A program made the translations under genes and the position numbers. The notes below the pieces were generated by a model, which had not been told where the DNA came from, searched no databases, and saw nothing but the letters and a program-made list of their open reading frames with translations. Shown here piece by piece: positions 43,994 through 53,870 of a DNA stretch of 60,123 bases. Each line of letters opens with the position of its first letter. Within the stretch, counting starts at the first letter, position 1. This DNA comes from Caulobacter sp. Its GTDB lineage: Bacteria; Pseudomonadota; Alphaproteobacteria; Caulobacterales; Caulobacteraceae. The DNA is taken from assembly GCA_030683005.1 (NCBI GenBank), contig JAUXMY010000033.1, positions 1 to 60,123 of the forward strand, in the 5' to 3' direction.

Positions 43994-44788
43994 TCAGTAG
44001 TCCTGGTCTACGTCGCCCGATCCGCTGATTTCACTCGTCAGACTGGCGGGTTTGGCCCTGAGAGTGACGCCGCCGCTGCCCGCGACAGAGACCTTGACGG
44101 CGCCGCGGGCGGCGATGGTGGCGTCGCCGCTGCCCGAGGTGCTGACCTCGGCGTCCCGCGCCTCGACGCCGCCGAGGTTGATGCTGCCAGATCCCACGAT
44201 GCCAAGCTTCAGCGAGTCCGAGCGGCCGGCGCCGGTCACGTCGCCGCTGCCCTGGACCTGGACGGTCAGAACCGGCTGGTCATAGCCCTGGATGTCGAGG
44301 TCACCGGAGCCGGTAACCGTGAATCGAGTGACGGACGGAGCACGAACCGTGATCCGGAGCCGGTCGCCGGCGTCGACGATGCGGACGCCATTGAGATCAA
44401 TGGTGACATCCCCGGAACCCACGTCGTCGCCCTTGAAGGTGATGCGGCCGCCTTCGACGACCACCCGGTCGACGATGTCCCTGGGTCCGGCAATCGTGAC
44501 CCCAGAGGTGTCAGACTGTTCGTAGGTGACGTCCGCCGGCAGATCCAGGGTCAGCGATTCGCCGCCAGACCAGGGCAGATCAACCGTTACGCGTTCGCTG
44601 GCGGCGACGCGGCGGATGCGGGTCCCACCCTCGCCGCCGGGGTTGTCCTGGACGCGGAAGACCCACTTGCTGGGAATCGTCCAGCCATTTTCGGCGATGT
44701 CGCGTCCGCCGAGCGCCGCGGCGCCGGCCAGACAGGCCACGGCGAGGATGAAACTCGCAAAGGCGATCGTGATCAGGGTGCGGATCAT
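43994..44788 (-). CDS. DUF2807 (GIN domain) exported protein
   Basis: A 264-residue protein with an N-terminal hydrophobic signal (about 5-28) and a DUF2807 beta-solenoid-like region with repeated GSGD/SGSG strand turns (VTGSGDLDI, VQGSGDVTG, VGSGSINLG, SGSGDATIA, SGSGDVDQDY), a right-handed parallel helix typical of GIN/putative auto-transporter adhesin domains. It sits at the end of a PadR-HAAS(DUF1700)-DUF2807 operon, 11 nt after the HAAS gene, as in other bacteria, and probably acts in the periplasm or at the surface. Function is not established. Confidence 0.85.
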   Translation of the reverse strand: MIRTLITIAFASFILAVACLAGAAALGGRDIAENGWTIPSKWVFRVQDNPGGEGGTRIRRVAASERVTVDLPWSGGESLTLDLPADVTYEQSDTSGVTIAGPRDIVDRVVVEGGRITFKGDDVGSGDVTIDLNGVRIVDAGDRLRITVRAPSVTRFTVTGSGDLDIQGYDQPVLTVQVQGSGDVTGAGRSDSLKLGIVGSGSINLGGVEARDAEVSTSGSGDATIAARGAVKVSVAGSGGVTLRAKPASLTSEISGSGDVDQDY

Positions 44789-44799
44789 GGTTCTGTCCC

Positions 44800-45366
44800 T
44801 CAGCCTTGCGGTTCAATGGCCGGCTTCAGCAGCCGGTAGTGAAGACGCCCGTACCAGACGAGCAGGTTGACCAGTCCGATGGTGACGATGGTGGTCACCG
44901 CCGCGATGGCGGTAGCGGCCGCCATCAGGCCAATGCCGGCGAGAACAGCCGTCAGCGGCCCCCCCGGCGGGCCCATGAAGGGTCCGGCGGCAAAGACGAA
45001 GCCGCCGCCGATGAATATGCCGATGGCGGCCATGAAGAAGCCGAACAACGCGCCCACCACGCCCATCAGGATGGGCAACAGGACCAGAATGTCGATCGCG
45101 CCGAGGCCGAGCACGGCGAACACCGCGGCCAGGGCGGCTGACGGGTTCTTCTGCTCTTCCCAACGCTTGAGACCGTCTTCGGCCTTGAGCTCGCGAGCCA
45201 ACCGACCCGGCTCGCCCAAAGCCTCGGCCACCTCGGCCTCCGTTCGCCCGGCGGCGATCGCGTCGGCGAAGTGGGTGTCATAGTCGGCGACGATGTCGCT
45301 GATCTGGTTGGCCGGCATGCCGGCCAGACCGGCCTTGAGCCGGACGATGAAGTCGGCGCGGGTCAT
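44800..45366 (-). CDS. HAAS (DUF1700) domain membrane protein
   Basis: A 188-residue protein: an N-terminal HAAS/DUF1700 domain (about 1-65, MTRADFIVRLKAGL...YDTHFADAIAAGRTEAEVAEALGEP) and then three or four membrane helices rich in Gly/Ala. HAAS proteins are thought to be signalling partners of PadR regulators and of GIN/DUF4097 proteins. The start ATG overlaps the PadR stop by 4 nt (ATGA), so they are translated together. No enzymatic role is known. Confidence 0.88.
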   Translation of the reverse strand: MTRADFIVRLKAGLAGMPANQISDIVADYDTHFADAIAAGRTEAEVAEALGEPGRLARELKAEDGLKRWEEQKNPSAALAAVFAVLGLGAIDILVLLPILMGVVGALFGFFMAAIGIFIGGGFVFAAGPFMGPPGGPLTAVLAGIGLMAAATAIAAVTTIVTIGLVNLLVWYGRLHYRLLKPAIEPQG

Positions 45367-45689
45367 GCCTTGGCTCCCAGGATGGCGTCGACGGCCTTCG
45401 TGAAGACCATCCATTCGGATTTCTGCGAGATGAAGCTGGCGCGCCCCGCCTCGGTCAGTCGGTAGTATTTCCGGGGCGGGCCGCTCTGCGACTCGACCAG
45501 ATAGGTATCAACCAGGCCGTCGGCCTGCAGTCGTCGCATCAGCGGGTAGATGGTCCCCTCCCCCATATCGATGTCCTTCGCGAGCTGGCTGGCGATCTCG
45601 TAGGCGTAGCTGTCGGAGCGGTGCAGCAGCGCCAGCACGCACAGCGTCAGGACGCCCTTCTTCAGTTGGATTTCGATGGTTTCCGGCAC
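45363..45689 (-). CDS. PadR-family transcriptional regulator
   Basis: A 108-residue winged-helix regulator with the PadR pattern LKKGVLTLCVLALLHR...YAYEIA, then GEGTIYPLMRRLQADGLV and PPRKYYRLTEAGRA. The GTG start at 45689 follows GGAG by 8 bases and gives the usual length. Genes of this type repress their own operon; the promoter upstream carries a palindrome suited to that. The stop overlaps the HAAS gene. The inducer is unknown; the HAAS partner may relay a membrane signal. Confidence 0.92.
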   Translation of the reverse strand: MPETIEIQLKKGVLTLCVLALLHRSDSYAYEIASQLAKDIDMGEGTIYPLMRRLQADGLVDTYLVESQSGPPRKYYRLTEAGRASFISQKSEWMVFTKAVDAILGAKA

Positions 45690-45714
45690 TTGGTCCGTCT
45701 CCAGGTTCCAGATC

Positions 45715-45751
45715 CATGTAACGCACAGTACCAACTCACGCAAGGTACCTT
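45715..45751 (-). promoter_or_regulatory. Promoter and possible autoregulatory operator of the PadR operon
   Basis: On the minus strand TTGCGT (45738-45743), 17 bases, then TACATG (45715-45720), with transcription starting near 45708, 19 nt before the GTG. A perfect palindrome AAGGTACCTT (45742-45751) touches the -35 and GGTACT recurs in the spacer (45727-45732), suiting PadR autorepression. The rest of the gap to 46023 holds the cox promoter and nothing else recognised. Confidence 0.55.
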
Positions 45752-45855
45752 TTTACGCCGGGTAGCTTGCCGTGCCCCATAGCTTGACGACGCATTGTTG
45801 CGACCCCCTCGCAGCGGATGGCCTTTTCGTTGTCGCGCCTGCGACGGTGAGGCGC

Positions 45856-45884
45856 TTGGCAAGGGGTGGCGTTGCGCGTATTCA
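45856..45884 (+). promoter_or_regulatory. Candidate sigma70-like promoter for the cox cluster
   Basis: TTGGCA (45856-45861), 17 bases, TATTCA (45879-45884), giving a start near 45891 and a leader of about 130 nt before ctaC. A palindrome CACGCC/GGCGTG (45883-45888, 45895-45900) overlaps the start. Confidence 0.4.
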
Positions 45885-46023
45885 CGCCCCGGTAGGCGTG
45901 GAGGGGCGTCGCTTAAGGTTCGCGCGCGAGCTTGAAGCCGTTGCTCCCTGAGCCAGATGAAAGATGCCGGGTATCCTTTGGTCCTTTCGGGCCACGGGAC
46001 GGCAAAGCAGGCCAGAGAGGGTC

Positions 46024-48614
<2,591 letters not shown>

Positions 48615-48644
48615 ACGCCTCTGCGACAAGCGGAAGCAGACTAA

Positions 48645-48677
48645 AGGGCGCGTCGGGGTTGGACCCCGGCGCGCCCT
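48645..48677 (+). terminator. Hairpin terminator between ctaD and ctaB
   Basis: A 15-bp stem AGGGCGCGTCGGGGT (48645-48659) with ACCCCGGCGCGCCCT (48663-48677), one T-G wobble and a TGG loop, then TTCG. It lies 31 nt after the ctaD stop and 21 nt before ctaB. No T-run, so termination may be partial. Confidence 0.65.
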
Positions 48678-48698
48678 TCGCCTATTAAGCCCCGGAAC

Positions 48699-49679
48699 AT
48701 GAGCAAGCCCGTCGCCATCGAAGGCCGCGCCGCGTCACAGCCGGCGCTCTGGTCCGACTATCTGCAGCTGCTGAAGCCGCGCGTCATGTCGCTGGTGGTG
48801 TTCACCGCCGCGACCGGGCTGGTCTGCGCCAATCAGCCGATCAACCCCCTGCTGGGCGCCGTGGCGATCCTCTGCATCGCGGTGGGCGCCGGCGCGTCCG
48901 GCGCGCTCAACATGTGGTTCGACGCCGACATCGACGGCCGCATGCGCCGCACCCGGGCGCGGCCCGTACCCACCGGCAAGATCCGTGGCGCGGAGGCGGC
49001 GACCCTCGGAATCATCCTGTCGCTGTTCTCGGTGATGCTGCTGGGCATGACGACCAACTGGTTGGCCGCCGGCCTGCTGGCCTTCACCATCTACTTCTAC
49101 GTCGTCGTCTATACGATGTGGCTCAAGCGCTGGACGCCGCAGAACATCGTCATCGGCGGTCTGGCGGGCGCCCTGCCCCCGGCAATCGGATGGGCCGCCG
49201 CCGCCGGTGAGACGCCGTTGAACGCCTGGCTGATGGTGCTGATCATCTTCATGTGGACGCCGCCCCACGCCTGGGCGCTGGCGCTGTACACCTCCGAGGA
49301 CTACGCCAAGGTGGGGGTGCCGATGATGCCGGTCGCCAAGGGCGCCGCCTCCACCCGCAAGCAGATCCTGATCTATTCGCTGCTGTTCGCGCCGGTCTGC
49401 CAGATTCCGGCCTTCACCGGCCTCGGCGGCCCCGTCTACCTGGCGGTGGCGGCCCTGGGCGGCGCGGTGTTCGTGCTGCTGGCCTGGCGGGTGTTCCGCT
49501 CGCGGGCAGGCGATGCGCCCGACGAGCGAATCGAGGGCGAGGACCGGCTCTACGCCGTCCGCGCCAGCTCGAAGGACGCCCGCAATCTGTTCGCCTTCTC
49601 GATCCTGTACCTTACATTGTTGTTCGCGGCCCTGCTCGCCGAGCACCTGGCCAAGATCGCACCGCTGGAGCTCCTCTAG
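48699..49679 (+). CDS. ctaB: Protoheme IX farnesyltransferase (heme O synthase)
   Basis: A 326-residue membrane prenyltransferase of the UbiA superfamily that adds a farnesyl group to heme b, forming heme O, the precursor of heme A. NMWFDADIDGRMRRT (first Asp-rich motif) and WTPPHAWALAL carry the family signature. It has about eight helices. The gene is part of the cox cluster, followed at once by a 59-residue reading frame and ctaG, so it assists oxidase assembly. The ATG at 48699 is preceded by AAGCCCCGGAAC, a weak ribosome site. Confidence 0.97.
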   Translation: MSKPVAIEGRAASQPALWSDYLQLLKPRVMSLVVFTAATGLVCANQPINPLLGAVAILCIAVGAGASGALNMWFDADIDGRMRRTRARPVPTGKIRGAEAATLGIILSLFSVMLLGMTTNWLAAGLLAFTIYFYVVVYTMWLKRWTPQNIVIGGLAGALPPAIGWAAAAGETPLNAWLMVLIIFMWTPPHAWALALYTSEDYAKVGVPMMPVAKGAASTRKQILIYSLLFAPVCQIPAFTGLGGPVYLAVAALGGAVFVLLAWRVFRSRAGDAPDERIEGEDRLYAVRASSKDARNLFAFSILYLTLLFAALLAEHLAKIAPLELL

Positions 49680-49859
49680 GTGACCTCTCCGCAAGACGAC
49701 ACGCCGCCGCCCGTCCCGCCGGTCGACAAGCCCGCGCTCGACAAGGCGCGGCGCGGCCGGAATATCGCCCTGGCCCTCGGGCTGGTGATGTTCATCATCC
49801 TCGTTTACGGCGTAACCCTTGTCCGGATGGGAGGCCATGTTGCCAGTCGCCCCCTCTGA
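49680..49859 (+). CDS. 59-residue cox-cluster small membrane protein
   Basis: A GTG-started frame beginning right after the ctaB stop (TAG then GTGACC) that codes for 59 residues: a Pro/Asp-rich head, a KARRGRN basic patch, one hydrophobic helix (about residues 28-50) and a short tail. It overlaps the start of ctaG by 23 nt. Similar very small single-helix proteins lie between ctaB and ctaG in many Alphaproteobacteria (CoxF-like), apparently helping oxidase assembly; assignment to that family is by position and topology only. Its short length makes it easy to miss. Confidence 0.7.
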   Translation: MTSPQDDTPPPVPPVDKPALDKARRGRNIALALGLVMFIILVYGVTLVRMGGHVASRPL

Positions 49860-50439
49860 CGCGCCGCGCCCGTCCGCCGGCCGTAACGCCCGGCTGGGCC
49901 TGATCTGCGGCGCCGTCTTCTTCGGCATGGTCGGCGTTTCGTTCGCCTCGGTGCCGCTATACCGCGCCTTCTGTCAGCTGACCGGCTTCGACGGCACCGT
50001 CCGCAAGGCCGACGCCGCGCCGGGCAAGGTTCTCGACAAGACCCTGACGATTCGCTTCGACGCCAACGTCCGCAACCTGCCCTGGAGCTTCGCGCCCGAG
50101 CAGGTCAGCCAGGAGGTGAAGATCGGCGACACGGGCCTGGCCTTCTACAAGGTGACCAACAACGGCAAGACGCCGCTGACCGCCCAGGCCACCTACAACG
50201 TGGTGCCCGAATCAGCCGGACTCTACTTCCAGAAGCTCGAATGCTTCTGTTTCACCGACCAGACCATCCAGCCTGGCGAGACGAAGGAGTTCCCGGTCGT
50301 CTACTTCGTGGATCCAAAGTTCGCCGAGGATTTCGAAACGAAGGGCACGCCCGAGGTGACGCTTTCCTACACCTTCTTCCCGTCGAACGCAGGAAGCGCG
50401 CAGGCGCCCCTTGGCGGAACGGCCGAGGCGAGGCTATAG
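49837..50439 (+). CDS. ctaG: Cytochrome c oxidase assembly protein CtaG (Cox11)
   Basis: A 200-residue copper chaperone that delivers Cu to the CuB site of subunit I. It has one membrane helix (about 19-40), then a periplasmic immunoglobulin-like domain holding the CFCFTDQ copper-binding motif and the ETKEFPVVYFVDP segment. The start is ambiguous: the ATG at 49837 has GGGAGG only two or three bases before it, while the TTG at 49840 is better spaced; I use the ATG. It overlaps the preceding small protein's end and lies 58 nt before ctaE. Confidence 0.95.
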   Translation: MLPVAPSDAPRPSAGRNARLGLICGAVFFGMVGVSFASVPLYRAFCQLTGFDGTVRKADAAPGKVLDKTLTIRFDANVRNLPWSFAPEQVSQEVKIGDTGLAFYKVTNNGKTPLTAQATYNVVPESAGLYFQKLECFCFTDQTIQPGETKEFPVVYFVDPKFAEDFETKGTPEVTLSYTFFPSNAGSAQAPLGGTAEARL

Positions 50440-50497
50440 CACACGGGATTTAGGGGCGGTGCGCCGCTCCGGGGGAAATAGAGGTTCAGGCACGATC

Positions 50498-51412
50498 ATG
50501 GCCCACGGCGCCGTAAAGCACGACTATCACCTGGTTAACCCCAGCCCCTGGCCGCTGATCGGTTCGATCGGCGCGACGATCATGATGGTCGGGGCCGTGG
50601 TCTGGATGAAGGGCCTCGTCCATGTCACGGACGAGACCTCGCCCATGGTGTCCTACCTGTTCGGCAAGGGCCACCCGATCACCTTCTTCGTCGGCCTGAC
50701 GCTCGTCCTCTACACCTTCTTCGGCTGGTGGCGGGACGTGATCAAGGAAGCCAACGCCGGCGACCACACCCCGGTGGTGTCGCTGCACCTGCGCTACGGC
50801 ATGATCATGTTCATCGCTTCGGAAGTGATGTTCTTCGTGGCCTGGTTCTGGATCTTCTTCGAGATGGTCCTGTTCCAGGAGCACCGCACCCTGACGCCGG
50901 CCATCGGCAACTTCGAGGGCGTCGCCGCGGCCTGGGCCCAGTGGCCGCCCAAGGGCGTCGAGCTGGTTCCCGCCTTCCACCTGCCGCTGGTCAACACCCT
51001 GACCCTGCTGCTGTCGGGCACGACCGTCACCTGGGCCCACCACGCGCTGCAGGTCGGCGACCGCAAGGCGGCCAAGACCGGTCTGGCCCTGACCATCCTG
51101 CTGGGTATCCTGTTCACCGCCATCCAGGTCTACGAGTACCAGCACATTCTCCACGAGAACCTGTTCTTCTCGGAGGAAGCAGCCAACGCGGGCCTCTACG
51201 GTTCGGCCTTCTTCATGGCCACCGGCTTCCACGGCTTCCACGTGCTGGTCGGGACCATCTTCCTGATCGTCTGCTTCATCCGGCTGCTGAACGGCGCCTT
51301 CACGCCCAAGCAGCACTTCGGCTTCGAGGCCGCCGCCTGGTACTGGCACTTCGTCGATGTGGTCTGGCTCTTCCTCTTCGCCTTCATCTACGTGGTCTTC
51401 GGAACGCTGTAG
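50498..51412 (+). CDS. ctaE: Cytochrome c oxidase subunit III
   Basis: A 304-residue non-catalytic subunit that stabilises the aa3 oxidase and has a conserved lipid-binding cleft. Seven helices, the N-terminal HDYHLVNPSPWPL, the RYGMIMFIASEVMFFVAWFW helix and the GFHGFHVLVGTIFL and WYWHFVDVVWLFLF helices are all typical. The ATG at 50498 gives the standard length. The gene is followed one base later by DUF983 and then SURF1, so it lies in the same transcript. Confidence 0.97.
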   Translation: MAHGAVKHDYHLVNPSPWPLIGSIGATIMMVGAVVWMKGLVHVTDETSPMVSYLFGKGHPITFFVGLTLVLYTFFGWWRDVIKEANAGDHTPVVSLHLRYGMIMFIASEVMFFVAWFWIFFEMVLFQEHRTLTPAIGNFEGVAAAWAQWPPKGVELVPAFHLPLVNTLTLLLSGTTVTWAHHALQVGDRKAAKTGLALTILLGILFTAIQVYEYQHILHENLFFSEEAANAGLYGSAFFMATGFHGFHVLVGTIFLIVCFIRLLNGAFTPKQHFGFEAAAWYWHFVDVVWLFLFAFIYVVFGTL

Positions 51413-51413
51413 C

Positions 51414-51770
51414 ATGACCAACCCATACGCAGCCGGGGCGGCCGGACGCTGTCCCGACTGCGGCAAGGGCCGCCTTTTCGAGGGTTTCCTCAAGGTGGCC
51501 CCGACCTGTGAAGCCTGTGGCTTCGACCTGAAGGCGGCCGACACCGGAGACGGTCCGGCCGTTTTCGTCATTCTGATCGGCGGCTTCCTGGTCGCGTTCG
51601 GCGCCGTGTTCACACAGATCGCCTGGAACCCGCCGGCCTGGCTGCAGCTGATCATCTGGCTGCCGCTGACGGTCATCGTCTGCGGCGGGCTGTTGCGGCC
51701 GTTCAAGGGGCTGCTGATCGCCGCCCAGTTCGCCAACAAGGCCCGCGAGGCCGGCCGCGACGATGTCTGA
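51414..51770 (+). CDS. DUF983 zinc-finger membrane protein
   Basis: A 118-residue protein of the DUF983 family: two CxxC pairs at the N-terminus (CPDCGKG, CEACGF) that may bind zinc or another metal, then two membrane helices (about 48-68 and 75-95). The family is regularly found between ctaE and SURF1 in Alphaproteobacteria, so a role in oxidase assembly is inferred. The function is unknown. It starts one base after the ctaE stop and overlaps surf1 by 8 nt. Confidence 0.9.
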   Translation: MTNPYAAGAAGRCPDCGKGRLFEGFLKVAPTCEACGFDLKAADTGDGPAVFVILIGGFLVAFGAVFTQIAWNPPAWLQLIIWLPLTVIVCGGLLRPFKGLLIAAQFANKAREAGRDDV

Positions 51771-52467
51771 GTCCCGTCCGCGCTTCCCGGTCGGGCTGAC
51801 GATCAGCACCGCCATCGCATTGCTGATCCTGCTCGCCCTGGGCACCTGGCAGCTGCAGAGGCTGGCCTGGAAGACCGAGCTGCTCGACCGTATCGCCGCG
51901 ACCCGCGACGCCCCGCCAAGGCCGATCACGGAAGTCCCGCTGACGCCGGCCTATCGCTTCACCCGCGTGACGCTGGACTGCCCGGGCCTGGCGACGGCGA
52001 GGTTCATCGAGCTCTACGCCTTGCAGGACGGCGCCGCCGGCTCGCGTCTCGTGTCGCTTTGCACCTACGCCGAGGGCCGCCCACCGATCCTGGTCGACCG
52101 CGGCTTCGTGGCCGACACCATCTCCGCCCGCCCCGCCGTCACCCCGACGACCGACGTCGTGCGTCTGACCGGCGTGCTGCGCGAAGGGGTGGCGCCGGGC
52201 GCTTTCACCCCGCCGGCCCGCGAGGGTCGCTTCTACAGCGCGGATCTGCCGGCCATGGCCAACGCCCTGGGCGCCAGCCGCCATCCCGACGTGATGGTGA
52301 CCGCCGAAACCTCCTCCAATCCGGAGTGGAAGGCGCTGGTCCCCTCGCCGCTTCCGGAGATGATCACCAACCGCCACCTCGAGTACGCCCTGACCTGGTA
52401 CGGCCTCGCCGCCGCCCTGATCGGGGTCTACATCGCCCTCGTCCGTCGCAAGTTGAAGAGCGCATGA
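51763..52467 (+). CDS. SURF1 family cytochrome oxidase assembly protein
   Basis: A 234-residue protein with two membrane helices, at the N-terminus (about 9-29) and C-terminus (about 205-225), enclosing a large periplasmic region. The conserved GTWQLQRLAWK motif, the VDRGFV segment and the NRHLEYALTWYGLA end identify SURF1 (Shy1), which helps insert heme a into subunit I. Alphaproteobacterial SURF1 proteins bind heme a. It overlaps DUF983 by 8 nt and its end overlaps the thrC start by 4 nt, indicating one operon. Confidence 0.94.
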   Translation: MSESRPRFPVGLTISTAIALLILLALGTWQLQRLAWKTELLDRIAATRDAPPRPITEVPLTPAYRFTRVTLDCPGLATARFIELYALQDGAAGSRLVSLCTYAEGRPPILVDRGFVADTISARPAVTPTTDVVRLTGVLREGVAPGAFTPPAREGRFYSADLPAMANALGASRHPDVMVTAETSSNPEWKALVPSPLPEMITNRHLEYALTWYGLAAALIGVYIALVRRKLKSA

Positions 52468-53870
52468 AGTACGTCTCCACCAGGGCGGGCTCGGCCGGAG
52501 ACGCCGCGCCCATCGGGTTCCTCGACGCCGTGCTGGCGGGCCTCGCGCCCGACGGCGGCCTGTATGTGCCGCAGATCTGGCCGACCCTGACGACCGAAGA
52601 GATCGCCGGCTTCGCAGGCAAGCCCTACGCCGAGGTCGCAGCCGACATCCTGTCGCGCTTCGCCGGCCACGAGATCCCGCACGACGTGCTGCTGGAGATG
52701 TGCGCCGAGGCCTACGGGACCTTCACCCACGCCGCCACCTGCCCGATCAAGCAGCTGCGCCCCGGCCAGTTCCTGCTGGAGCTGTTCCACGGCCCGTCCC
52801 TGGCGTTCAAGGACGTGGCCATGCAGCTGTTGGGCCGGCTGTACGACTACGCGCTGTCGCGGCAGGGCCGGGTTATGACCGTGGTCTGCGCCACCTCCGG
52901 CGACACCGGCGGCGCGGCGGTCGAGGCCTTCCGCGGCCGGGCCAATACCCGCATCGTGGCGCTGTTCCCCGAAGGCCGCATCAGCGAGGTCCAGCGCCGC
53001 TTCATGACCACGGCCGCCGACGCCAATGTCGCCTGCCTGTCGGTCGAGGGCACCTTCGACGACTGCCAGACCCTGGTGAAGGGCCTGTTCGGCGACGACC
53101 AGTTCCGCCGCGCGGTGGACCTGACGGGCGTCAACTCGATCAACTTCGCCCGCATCGTCGCCCAGGCGGTCTACTACTTCACCGCCGCCGTGGCCTTGGG
53201 CGCGCCGAAGCGCGAAGTCGCCTTCTGCGTCCCGACCGGCAACTTCGGCGACGCGTTCGCCGGCTGGGTGGCCAAACAGATGGGGCTGCCGATCGGGCGG
53301 ATCATCGTGGCCACCAACAGCAACGACATCATGGCCCGCGCCTTCGAGGACGGCCGCTACGCCAGGGGCGTGGTCGCCGCCACCCAGTCGCCGGCCATGG
53401 ATATCCAGATCGCGTCGAACTTCGAGCGGCTCTACTACGAGACCGCCCGCCGCGACGGCGTCGAGACCAGTCGCGCCTTCCGGGCCTTCACCGAGACCGG
53501 CGTGCTGGACCTTCCGCCGGCGGCGCTGGCCACGATGAAGGAGCTGTTCTCGGGCGCCTCGGTCACCGAGGACGAGACGGCCAGGACCATCCTCTCGACG
53601 CTCAACGAGACGGGCGAGGTCATCGACCCGCACACGGCCGTCGCCGTCGCCGCCGCCAACCGCGCGACGCTGCCGGACGGCATGCCGCTGGTGATCCTGT
53701 CGACCGCCCATCCGGCCAAGTTCCCCGAGGCCGTGCAGGCCGCCACCGGGGCCGCGCCGCCGAGGCCCGCCTCGGCCCGCCGGCTGGACGGCAAGGCCGA
53801 GCGCTTCGACCGGCTGCCGGCCGACGCCGAGACGATCAAGACCTACATCCGCGATTTCGCCCGCACGTGA
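52464..53870 (+). CDS. thrC: Threonine synthase
   Basis: A 468-residue PLP enzyme converting O-phosphohomoserine to threonine. The PLP-binding lysine is in GPSLAFKDVAMQL, with the SGDTGGAAVEAF phosphate loop. The length and the N-terminal KYVSTRAGSAGDAAPIGFLDAV match the proteobacterial class II enzyme. Its start overlaps the SURF1 stop and its stop overlaps the M16 peptidase start (GTGA), so it is co-transcribed with the oxidase genes, as in Caulobacter relatives. The functional tie is only one of gene order. Confidence 0.96.
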   Translation: MKYVSTRAGSAGDAAPIGFLDAVLAGLAPDGGLYVPQIWPTLTTEEIAGFAGKPYAEVAADILSRFAGHEIPHDVLLEMCAEAYGTFTHAATCPIKQLRPGQFLLELFHGPSLAFKDVAMQLLGRLYDYALSRQGRVMTVVCATSGDTGGAAVEAFRGRANTRIVALFPEGRISEVQRRFMTTAADANVACLSVEGTFDDCQTLVKGLFGDDQFRRAVDLTGVNSINFARIVAQAVYYFTAAVALGAPKREVAFCVPTGNFGDAFAGWVAKQMGLPIGRIIVATNSNDIMARAFEDGRYARGVVAATQSPAMDIQIASNFERLYYETARRDGVETSRAFRAFTETGVLDLPPAALATMKELFSGASVTEDETARTILSTLNETGEVIDPHTAVAVAAANRATLPDGMPLVILSTAHPAKFPEAVQAATGAAPPRPASARRLDGKAERFDRLPADAETIKTYIRDFART

